Shown here: positions 45,610 to 53,247 of the stretch, piece by piece
Position numbering within the stretch: position 1 is the stretch's first letter
How the letters are laid out: each line of letters begins with the position of its first letter
NCBI RefSeq assembly: GCF_012972705.2
Contig: NZ_JABCSC020000007.1
Location: forward strand, 30,006-94,005
Origin: Uliginosibacterium aquaticum
Lineage (GTDB): Bacteria; Pseudomonadota; Gammaproteobacteria; Burkholderiales; Rhodocyclaceae
DNA: 64,000 nt
Direction of reading: 5' to 3'
The notes under the pieces: generated by a model
The model's database searches: none
What the model was told of the DNA's origin: nothing
The model's input: the letters and a program-made list of their open reading frames with translations, nothing else
Program-made: the position numbers and the translations under genes

Positions 45610-46221
45610 TCACTTGCACGACACGCCACCCAGCGAGCCTGCATTGACCAGTTGTGCATTGAAAGGCACGCCACGCGACACTGTCATCGCACAGGCATGT
45701 GCGCCAAGCACTACGCCATTGGCATTGACCGGATCCGAGCCAGAAAAAACCAGCCGCCAGCGATCAGGGTGCGGCTTGCGAAACAGTGCTACCACGCCGA
45801 GATAGGTGGCATCCCCTGCCAGCATTTCCTGACGCACGACCTCTTGACCGGGCGTGACCACTAACTCCTTCACCTCGATCACATCACTGGCCAGCGCCCC
45901 TTTTTCCGCCAGGCCATCTGCCAACAGCTCATAGGGCGCCTGCATGAAGGCCGCCGGATCCCGCAGACGATAGAACTTGATCACCACCGCCATCGGTCGC
46001 TGACGCTCATCGGCATTCAGGTTGCGGCCGGCAAACACCTCCACACGCGTGGGCTTGGCAGGCGCTGTAGCAGCTTTGGAAAGGCTCTCCGCCGGCACCA
46101 GACCAACCAATGCCAGCGCACCATCTTTTATTTTTGTCGCACTCGAGCTGGCACACCCCTGAAACAACAAAAACATCAAAAGAAGCGCGCAAATTCTTAA
46201 TTTCTTGAAATCATCACTCAT
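45610..46221 (-). CDS. tssJ: T6SS outer-membrane lipoprotein TssJ
   Basis: A 203-residue lipoprotein with signal and lipobox in ICALLLMFLLFQGCASSS. TssJ anchors the membrane complex at the outer membrane by binding TssM. Family blocks are NADERQRPMAVVIKFYRLRD, AFMQAPYELL, KELVVTPGQEVVRQEML and YLGVVALFRKPHPDRWRL. It is the first gene of the minus-strand arm. The TssM partner is not encoded within the window. Confidence 0.93.
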   Translation of the reverse strand: MSDDFKKLRICALLLMFLLFQGCASSSATKIKDGALALVGLVPAESLSKAATAPAKPTRVEVFAGRNLNADERQRPMAVVIKFYRLRDPAAFMQAPYELLADGLAEKGALASDVIEVKELVVTPGQEVVRQEMLAGDATYLGVVALFRKPHPDRWRLVFSGSDPVNANGVVLGAHACAMTVSRGVPFNAQLVNAGSLGGVSCK

Positions 46222-46528
46222 TACAGGCTTCTTTCAAAAATCACCAAACACAACACCACAAACAAAAAAATAAAAAATACATCATATTCATCAAATAAAA
46301 AACAAGCCATTGTTTTTTATGGATTTTTTACGACACACAACAATCTTAAACAAAAAACAGAGGGGCGAATATACAACGACACGAAATTTTTAAAACCTGC
46401 CCATTCGAACATTTTGTAATCAAAATTTTGGGTGCTAGGATGCGCCGCCAGCAGAAAATAAAGACAAGAATTTATTTAAAATTTTCGGCCGGATTTGATG
46501 AATTCGCGACTCAAGAAGGTTAATCACA
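46222..46528. promoter_or_regulatory. AT-rich divergent promoter region of the T6SS arms
   Basis: These 307 bases between tssJ and the TPR lipoprotein are markedly AT-rich and hold no gene. A possible plus-strand promoter is TTGTAA (46414-46419), a 16-base spacer and TAGGAT (46436-46441). A GAAGG ribosome site precedes the ATG at 46529. Long A/T runs suit H-NS-type silencing, which is only inference. Confidence 0.45.
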
Positions 46529-47155
46529 ATGAAATCTATCGTTTTGCCCGTTATTTCACTTTCTCTCATCCTGCTGGTTACCGGATGTGCGCTTTCACCG
46601 CAAACGCCAGCCCCGAAAACAACCGCTCAGTTGATCGAAGAGTCGCAGACCGCGTTGAACTCGGGCAACCGCGAAACAGCTGTCGCCCTGCTCGAGAGCG
46701 CATCGAAGAACAACCCTGCTGATGCGACTCCGTGGCTCAAGCAAGCCCAGTTGCATTTCGACGCAGACAACTACCCTGCCGCCATCCAGGCTGCGGATGA
46801 AGCCATGAAGCGTGAGCCGGCCAACAAACAGGCCAAGGCCATCGCTGTCGTGGCCAGCCTGCGTGTTGCCATTCGCGCGATCAGCGACATGAGCCAGGAC
46901 AGCATGCTGCGCGGCTCCAACCGCTCGGAAGCTGAGCGTCTGGCTCGCGCCTTGCGCGAAACCCTGGCTCAGGATCAGCTGGTGCCGCTCGAAGACCTCC
47001 AAGCGAAGTCCAAAACCAAGGCCAAGCCCCGCTCCACGGGCAAGACGGAATCGGCGCCCGCCACCCAGCCCGCCAGCGCCGGCAACCCGACCTCTCAGCC
47101 CAAGCCTGCCGCAGCCCCTGCTGCGGGCGGCAGCCCCTTCAGCACCCTCAAGTAA
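46529..47155 (+). CDS. T6SS-associated TPR lipoprotein
   Basis: A 208-residue protein with lipoprotein signal (SLSLILLVTGC). Residues about 30-105 form TPR-like helical pairs (AQLIEESQTALNSGNRETAV, WLKQAQLHFDADNYPAAIQA). The C-terminal 60 residues are Lys/Pro/Ala/Ser-rich and probably disordered, ending SPFSTLK. It opens the plus-strand arm, 41 bases before tssB. Similar small TPR lipoproteins head T6SS operons in other betaproteobacteria; the role is undefined, perhaps assembly at the outer membrane. Confidence 0.78.
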   Translation: MKSIVLPVISLSLILLVTGCALSPQTPAPKTTAQLIEESQTALNSGNRETAVALLESASKNNPADATPWLKQAQLHFDADNYPAAIQAADEAMKREPANKQAKAIAVVASLRVAIRAISDMSQDSMLRGSNRSEAERLARALRETLAQDQLVPLEDLQAKSKTKAKPRSTGKTESAPATQPASAGNPTSQPKPAAAPAAGGSPFSTLK

Positions 47156-47196
47156 GGCGCAGCCGCGCTGCCCCAAACACTGATCCGGAGACCATC

Positions 47197-47703
47197 GTGG
47201 CCAAATCAGAAAGCATCCAGAAGAAACTTCAGCGCGTGCGCCCGCCCCGCGTTCAGCTCTCATATGACGTGGAAATCGGCGACGCCGTCGAACAAAAAGA
47301 ACTGCCCTTTGTCGTCGGCGTGCTCGGCGACTTTTCCGGCAATCCGGAAGCCCCTTTGCCCCGCCTGCGGGATCGCAAGTTCGTCAGCATCGATGGGGAC
47401 AATTTCGACGACGTAATGAAGGGCATGGCACCGCGCACCGTATTCCGCGCCAAGAACACCCTTTCGGAGGCCGGCGGCGAGCTCGGCATCGAACTCAAGT
47501 TCGAGTCGATGGAAGACTTCCGCCCGGAATCCGTCGTGCAACAGGTCGCACCCCTGCAGAAGCTGCTCGAAGCCAGGAACAAGCTAGCCGACCTGCGCGG
47601 CAAGCTGGCCGGTAACGAAAAGCTCGACGACATCCTGCAACAGGTACTGACCAGCACCGAGCAACTGGCTGTCATCAGTCAGGAAACCGGAGCCAAGGAG
47701 TAA
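47197..47703 (+). CDS. tssB: T6SS contractile sheath small subunit TssB
   Basis: A 168-residue VipA/TssB. It shows RPPRVQLSYDVEIGDAVE, PFVVGVLGDFSGNPE, KFVSIDGDNFDDVM and FESMEDFRPE near the middle, and a C-terminal helix with LADLRGKLAGNEKLDDILQQ. With TssC it forms the cytoplasmic sheath whose contraction drives injection. tssC starts 4 bases after its stop. Confidence 0.98.
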   Translation: MAKSESIQKKLQRVRPPRVQLSYDVEIGDAVEQKELPFVVGVLGDFSGNPEAPLPRLRDRKFVSIDGDNFDDVMKGMAPRTVFRAKNTLSEAGGELGIELKFESMEDFRPESVVQQVAPLQKLLEARNKLADLRGKLAGNEKLDDILQQVLTSTEQLAVISQETGAKE

Positions 47704-47707
47704 GCCC

Positions 47708-49198
47708 ATGAACGCCAATCTTTCCGCTCTCCAGGCTGCCGCACCGACGGCTGAGTCAGCCTCCCTGCTCGACCGCATCGTGGCCGACAGCAAGGTGGCC
47801 AAGTCACAGGCCGAACACTCGCGCGCACGCGACCTGATCAGCGAACTGGTTTCCCAGGTCATGGATGGTGCCGTGGTGGTTTCGGACAATCTCTCCGCAA
47901 CGCTGGATGCCCGCATTGCCGAGCTGGATGAACTGATCTCCGGCCAGCTCTCAGCCATCATGCACGCACCAGAATTCCAGAAGCTGGAATCATCCTGGCG
48001 TGGCCTTGAGTACCTGTGCAAGCAGTCTTCCACCAGCACCACCTTGAAGATCAAGGTCTTCAATACCAATAAGAAGGATCTGGTGAAGGACTTCAAGTCG
48101 GCCATCGACTTCGATCAAAGCGTGCTCTTCAAGAAAGTGTACGAAGAAGAGTTCGGCACCTTCGGTGGCGCCCCCTTCGGCGCCCTGATCGGCGACTACG
48201 AGATCGGCCGCCAGCCGGAGGACATGTACTTCATCGACCAGATGTCGCACGTCGCCGCTGCAGCTCACGCCCCCTTCATTTCCAGCGCCTCGGCCGAGCT
48301 CTTCGGACTGGAGACCTTCACCGATCTGGGCAAACCACGTGATCTGGGCAAGGTTTTCGATACCGTCGAATACGCCAAGTGGAAATCCTTCCGCGAAAGC
48401 GATGACTCCCGCTATGTGGGTCTCACCCTGCCGCACTTCCTGGGCCGCCTGCCCTATCACCCCAAAGACGGCACCCCGGTAGAAGGCTTCAACTACGTGG
48501 AAGATGTAGACGGCACCGATCACAGCAAGTACCTGTGGGTGAATGCTGCCTATGCCTTCGCAGCCCGCCTGACAGATGCTTTTGACATGTTCGGCTGGTG
48601 CGCAGCCATACGCGGTGTGGAAGGTGGTGGCCTAGTCGAGGATCTGCCGACTCACACCTTCAAGACCGACGACGGCGAAGTCGCGCTGAAATGCCCGACC
48701 GAGATCGCCATCACCGATCGCCGCGAGAAGGAGCTCTCTGACCTGGGCTTCATTCCGCTGGTGCATTGCAAGGGTACTGACTATGCCGCTTTCTTCGGCG
48801 CCCAGTCAGCCCAGAAAGCGAAGAAGTACAACACCGACTCGGCCAATGCCAATTCGGTGCTGTCATCGCAGTTGCAGTACATCTTTGCCGTCTCGCGGAT
48901 CGCGCACTACCTCAAAGCCATGATGCGCGACAAGATCGGCAGCTTTGCTTCGGCCGGCAACGTCGAAACCTATCTGAACAACTGGATTGCCCAGTATGTG
49001 CTGCTCGATGACGGCGCATCGCAGGAAGCCAAGGCCCAGTTCCCGCTGCGCGAAGCATCGATTCAGGTTTCCGAAGTGCCGGGCCGCCCTGGCGTGTACC
49101 GCGCGGTGTCTTTCCTGCGCCCGCACTTCCAGCTCGATGAACTTTCGGTCTCACTGCGCCTGGTGGCCGAATTGCCGCAGTCCGCAAAAGGCGCTTGA
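47708..49198 (+). CDS. tssC: T6SS contractile sheath large subunit TssC
   Basis: A 496-residue VipB/TssC. Key blocks are FQKLESSWRGLEYL, YEEEFGTFGGAPFGALIGDYE, SHVAAAAHAPFISSASAELFG, LPHFLGRLPYHPKDGTPVEG, and the C-terminal GRPGVYRAVSFLRPHFQLDE. Length is standard. It lies between tssB and hcp in the usual order. Confidence 0.99.
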   Translation: MNANLSALQAAAPTAESASLLDRIVADSKVAKSQAEHSRARDLISELVSQVMDGAVVVSDNLSATLDARIAELDELISGQLSAIMHAPEFQKLESSWRGLEYLCKQSSTSTTLKIKVFNTNKKDLVKDFKSAIDFDQSVLFKKVYEEEFGTFGGAPFGALIGDYEIGRQPEDMYFIDQMSHVAAAAHAPFISSASAELFGLETFTDLGKPRDLGKVFDTVEYAKWKSFRESDDSRYVGLTLPHFLGRLPYHPKDGTPVEGFNYVEDVDGTDHSKYLWVNAAYAFAARLTDAFDMFGWCAAIRGVEGGGLVEDLPTHTFKTDDGEVALKCPTEIAITDRREKELSDLGFIPLVHCKGTDYAAFFGAQSAQKAKKYNTDSANANSVLSSQLQYIFAVSRIAHYLKAMMRDKIGSFASAGNVETYLNNWIAQYVLLDDGASQEAKAQFPLREASIQVSEVPGRPGVYRAVSFLRPHFQLDELSVSLRLVAELPQSAKGA

Positions 49199-49225
49199 TC
49201 ACTAACCCCCTAGAAGGAGCAGCAA

Positions 49226-49729
49226 GTGAAGGATATTTACGTTCAGTTCAAAGGCAAGTTCGACGTCAAGGGCGAATCCCGCGACAACGATCACAAGGAA
49301 TGGATTGAAGTCGGTTCCTGGCAGCACCAGATCCTGCAACCGAAGTCGGCCACCGCCTCCACCGCGGGCGGTCACACCGCCGAGCGTTGCGAGCACGGCG
49401 AGATGATTTTCGTGAAGGATATCGATCTGACCTCGCCCCGCCTGTGGGAAGGCTGCTCGGCTGGCCACACCTTTGACGAAGTGACCGTTGATTTCATGCG
49501 TGCCGACGGCGACAAGCGCGTGAAGTACCTCGAGATCAAGCTCAAGAACGTGCTGATTGCCGCAGTGACTCCGGCCGTGGGTGGTGAAGGCATCCCCACC
49601 GAGAACTTCTCGCTGAAGTACGCCGCTGTGCAGTGGACCTACACCGCGCAAGACATCAAGGGCGGCACCAAGGGCAACAAGATTGCTAAGTGGAGCCTGG
49701 CCAAGAACACGCCGACTTACGACGTGTAA
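49226..49729 (+). CDS. hcp: T6SS tube protein Hcp (TssD)
   Basis: A 167-residue Hcp that stacks as hexameric rings in the inner tube and can carry small effectors. It begins MKDIYVQFKGKFDVKGES and has HGEMIFVKDIDLTSPRLWEG, YLEIKLKNVLIAAVTP and ENFSLKYAAVQWTYT. No C-terminal toxin extension is present. An AAGGAG site precedes the ATG. Confidence 0.98.
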   Translation: MKDIYVQFKGKFDVKGESRDNDHKEWIEVGSWQHQILQPKSATASTAGGHTAERCEHGEMIFVKDIDLTSPRLWEGCSAGHTFDEVTVDFMRADGDKRVKYLEIKLKNVLIAAVTPAVGGEGIPTENFSLKYAAVQWTYTAQDIKGGTKGNKIAKWSLAKNTPTYDV

Positions 49730-49798
49730 GGCAGCCTCCAGCAACCGGCGTTCCCGCGCCGGTTGCTGCCCCTCCGAGTTCTAGTTTGAAAGCAGTTC

Positions 49799-50290
49799 AT
49801 GGCTGGATTTCTGCCAACCCTCTTCGAGCGTCTGCGTGATGACGCACCTCACCGCAGTGCCGAAACAGATCCGATGCGCCGCTGGTCCGTGGATGAGCTG
49901 AAGGAGTCCGTCGCCCACGATCTGGAATCCCTGCTCAACAGCCGTGCCGCCTTGTTTTCCGACAGCTTCGAGCGCTTCCCCGAAAGCCACCGCTCAGTCG
50001 CCAGTTACGGCATGGGGGATTTCGTGGGTCTAAGCCTTGCCAATCCCGCTGATCGTGACCTGATCTGTCGCACCCTGGAGCGCACCATCGCACACCACGA
50101 GCCGCGTCTGCGCCAGGTGGATGTACGCCTGGAAGCGGATCGAAGCTCCATCGGCTGCCTGCAGTTCGGCATCAATGCCGTGCTCTACGTCAATCCGGCC
50201 AGCGAACCGGTGACCTTCGATGCGCTGCTACAACCGAACACCCTGCAGTACTCCGTGGCCAAGAGCCGCGGTCTGTCCGGAGTCCGCTGA
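49799..50290 (+). CDS. tssE: T6SS baseplate protein TssE (gp25-like)
   Basis: A 163-residue protein of the gpW/gp25 family. It shows FLPTLFERLRDD, LKESVAHDLESLLNSRAAL, SVASYGMGDFVGLSLANP and a C-terminal FGINAVLYVNPASEPVTFDALL. The distance to tssF is 5 bases, so translation is probably coupled. Confidence 0.95.
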   Translation: MAGFLPTLFERLRDDAPHRSAETDPMRRWSVDELKESVAHDLESLLNSRAALFSDSFERFPESHRSVASYGMGDFVGLSLANPADRDLICRTLERTIAHHEPRLRQVDVRLEADRSSIGCLQFGINAVLYVNPASEPVTFDALLQPNTLQYSVAKSRGLSGVR

Positions 50291-50295
50291 AGCTC

Positions 50296-52137
50296 ATGCG
50301 CGATCTGCTGCCCTACTACGAGCAGGAACTGACCTTCCTGCGCCGCCACGCCCGCGAGTTTGCCCAGCGTTATCCGAAGGTCGCTTCGCGCCTGCTGATA
50401 TCCGGCGACTCCTGCGAAGACCCGCACGTCGAGCGCATGATCGAATCCTTCGCGCTGCTCTCGGCCCGCGTGCAAAAGAAACTCGATGACGACTTCCCGG
50501 AGTTCACCTCCTCGTTCATCGATGTGCTCTACCCTCACTACCTGCGCCCCCTTCCCGCCTGCTCGATCGCACGCTTCGACCTGGGCGGCGCCGATGCCCA
50601 GCTCTCCGGCATCAGCCGGATCGAACGTGGCAGTCAGCTCACCACCCGCCCGGTCAAGGGCATCAGCTGCAAGTTCCGAACCGCGTTTGATGTGGCGCTG
50701 TCCTCACTACGTATCGAATCCGTCGGCTATGCCGAGAGCTTCACGCCGCCACGCGGCTTTACCCTGCCCACGGGCAGTGCGGCCCTGCTAAGCATCGGAC
50801 TAAGCTCTGCCTCCGAGCAGTTGCCGCTGGGTAGCATCGAGTTGCAGAAGCTGCGCTGCTTCATCGATGGTGAGAGCTCGCAGGTCGAGCAGATCCGCGA
50901 AGCACTGCTCTCGCGCTCACTGGCCATCGTGCTCGAAATCCCGGGCGAATACCGATGGCATCGGCTGGGGGCCGGCTTCACCCAGGCCGTCGGTTTCGGC
51001 CTCAGTGAGGAACTCTTCGACTACGACGCCCGCTCTCATCTGGCCTACCGCCTGCTCTCCGAGTTCTTTGCCTTCCCGGAGAAGTTCAACTTCGTCGATT
51101 TCGATTACGCGGCCCTGCGTGCCCTGCTGCCTCCGGGCATCCGCCGTTGCAGCCTGCATTTCATCCTCGGTTCGCAACACGACGACAGCCGCGATGCCCG
51201 CCTGCTTGAGCGCGTCAGCACCTCGAACATCCTCACCCACTGCACACCCGTAGTGAATTTGTTCGACCAAAATGCAGATCCGATCCGCGTCACCCATACA
51301 AAATCCAGCTATCCCGTGGTGCCGGACGCTCGCCGCGCCCATGCTTTCGAGCTCTACGCCATCAAGGCAGTCTGCAAGGTCGAGAAGACCTCGCGCGGCG
51401 AAGCTGTGCTGGACTACCGCCCTTATTACGCCCTGCGCCACGGCGAAAACCTCGAGAACAGCGGACGCTTCTGGCATCTTCGCCGCGACGAGCAGGTTGC
51501 AGAACTCAGCCCCGGTTTCGAGTATGAAATCTCGGTGGTGGATCTCGATTTCGATACCCGCGCCGAGAAAACCGAAACCCTCTCCATTGAGCTCACCTGC
51601 ACCAACCGTGACCTGCCTGCGCAACTACCTTTCGGCATGGCAGGGGGAGACCTGTTCATGGAGGGAGGCTCACTCGCCCGCAGCATCAGTCTGCTGAGAA
51701 AGCCCAGCCAGACGGTGCGCATCGACCGCAGCAAATCTCACTGGCGCCTGATCTCGCACCTCTCGTTGGGCCAGCTCTCGCTCACCGAAGCCGGCCTCGA
51801 AACGCTCAAGGAAACCCTCGCGCTCTACGACCTCACCCGCTCCCCGGTCACCCGCAAGCTCATCGACGGGCTGCAGAGCATCTCGCATCAAGTCGTCACC
51901 GCGCGCATCGCCGGCAATCCCTTTCCAAGCTTCGTGAAGGGCGTGGAGATCCGCCTGGGCGTGAATACCCAGCACTTCGTCGGCACCAGCGTGGAGCAGT
52001 TCGCGCGCCTGCTAGACCACTTCTTCGGACTTTATGTCCACACCAACAGCTTCACCCAGCTCGTCGTGTGCAATCACGAAAATGGCGAGGAGATCACCCG
52101 ATGCCTACCCCGCAACGGCGACCAGACGCTGGTGTAA
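50296..52137 (+). CDS. tssF: T6SS baseplate protein TssF
   Basis: A 613-residue TssF (VasA family) of the baseplate wedge. It starts MRDLLPYYEQELTFLRRHAREFA and has RLLISGDSCEDPHVERMIESFALL, FTSSFIDVLYPHYLRPLPAC, and the C-terminal FVKGVEIRLGVNTQHFVGTS. Length is standard. Its last 37 bases overlap the start of tssG in another frame. Confidence 0.98.
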   Translation: MRDLLPYYEQELTFLRRHAREFAQRYPKVASRLLISGDSCEDPHVERMIESFALLSARVQKKLDDDFPEFTSSFIDVLYPHYLRPLPACSIARFDLGGADAQLSGISRIERGSQLTTRPVKGISCKFRTAFDVALSSLRIESVGYAESFTPPRGFTLPTGSAALLSIGLSSASEQLPLGSIELQKLRCFIDGESSQVEQIREALLSRSLAIVLEIPGEYRWHRLGAGFTQAVGFGLSEELFDYDARSHLAYRLLSEFFAFPEKFNFVDFDYAALRALLPPGIRRCSLHFILGSQHDDSRDARLLERVSTSNILTHCTPVVNLFDQNADPIRVTHTKSSYPVVPDARRAHAFELYAIKAVCKVEKTSRGEAVLDYRPYYALRHGENLENSGRFWHLRRDEQVAELSPGFEYEISVVDLDFDTRAEKTETLSIELTCTNRDLPAQLPFGMAGGDLFMEGGSLARSISLLRKPSQTVRIDRSKSHWRLISHLSLGQLSLTEAGLETLKETLALYDLTRSPVTRKLIDGLQSISHQVVTARIAGNPFPSFVKGVEIRLGVNTQHFVGTSVEQFARLLDHFFGLYVHTNSFTQLVVCNHENGEEITRCLPRNGDQTLV

Positions 52138-53201
52138 TCGAGCGCCTGCGTGAGGCGCCGTACAAATTCGAGTTCTTTCAGGCCGTGCGCCTGCTGGCCA
52201 CCCATTTCCGCCAGGAACACAATGAGGCACCCTCGCGCATCATTGGCGAGCGCATCCGTTTCGGCAATTCGCTGAATATCGGTTTCGCCCCCAGCGAAAT
52301 CGAGGCGCTGGATTTCGATTACCAGGAAGCCCAACCGGAAGCGCCGGCCTGGCCAGCCGAGGCCACGCTCCCAGCAAGCGAAGGTATCATCGCGGCTCGC
52401 CTCACTCCCAGTTTCATCGGCCTCACCGGCAACAACGGCACACTGCCGCGCGGCTATACCGAAGATCTGATAGAGCGCGAGCTCCGCAAGCGCGACAAGG
52501 GCGCACGCGCTTTCCTCGACATCTTCTCGAACCGAGCCGTAGCCCTCTTCTACCGAGCCTGGGAGAAGCACCGCCTGCACTTTCAGTACGAGCGCAACCG
52601 GCGTGAGCGCTTCCTGCCGATGCTGCTCTCGCTGATCGGCGTCGGCAATGCCGGCACCCAGGAAAAGGTCTGCGATCCAGCGCGCCAGCTGATGGCAGAA
52701 ACCCTGGCCTATTACGCCGGAGCACTGCGCCAAAGTGCGCGCCCGGCCCATCTGATCGAACGCATCGTGGCGGACTATTTCCGCGTGCCGGTGCGCCTGC
52801 GCCAGTTCGTCGGCCGCTGGCACGATCTGCCGGCAGCCCAGCAAAGCATGCTCGGCACCGCCAACATGAGCCTTGGCGTGGATACCGTCTGCGGCACCCG
52901 CATGTGGCAGTGCCAGACCGGTATCGCACTGGAGATCGGCCCGCTGGCACGGGCAGATTTCGACCGTTTCCTGCCCGGCGGTGAAGCCGCCCGTGCCATC
53001 ACCAGCCTGCTCGCCATGCTGACCGGCATCACGCTGGATTGCACGGTGCGCCCCACCTTGAGGCGCCAGGATGTGCGCCCCACGCAACTCGGCGGCAGCA
53101 TCCCAGCCCGCCTTGGCCACAACACCTGGATGCTGACCCGCATGACCCAGGAAGACCGTAGTGACCTCGCCTGGGAAGTCCGCCACGACGCCGCAGCCTG
53201 A
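52101..53201 (+). CDS. tssG: T6SS baseplate protein TssG
   Basis: A 366-residue TssG (VasB family), partner of TssF in the baseplate. Blocks are APYKFEFFQAVRLLATHF, RIRFGNSLNIGFAPSEIEAL, LTPSFIGLTGNNGTLPRGY, FLDIFSNRAVALFYRAWEKHR, and the C-terminal QDVRPTQLGGSIPARLGHNTW. The ATG at 52101 is chosen because it agrees with the family start and gives the usual tssF-tssG overlap. Confidence 0.97.
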   Translation: MPTPQRRPDAGVIERLREAPYKFEFFQAVRLLATHFRQEHNEAPSRIIGERIRFGNSLNIGFAPSEIEALDFDYQEAQPEAPAWPAEATLPASEGIIAARLTPSFIGLTGNNGTLPRGYTEDLIERELRKRDKGARAFLDIFSNRAVALFYRAWEKHRLHFQYERNRRERFLPMLLSLIGVGNAGTQEKVCDPARQLMAETLAYYAGALRQSARPAHLIERIVADYFRVPVRLRQFVGRWHDLPAAQQSMLGTANMSLGVDTVCGTRMWQCQTGIALEIGPLARADFDRFLPGGEAARAITSLLAMLTGITLDCTVRPTLRRQDVRPTQLGGSIPARLGHNTWMLTRMTQEDRSDLAWEVRHDAAA

Positions 53202-53247
53202 CCCACCTCATTTTCCCAATTCAATCAATCCAGCCTGGCCAAACATC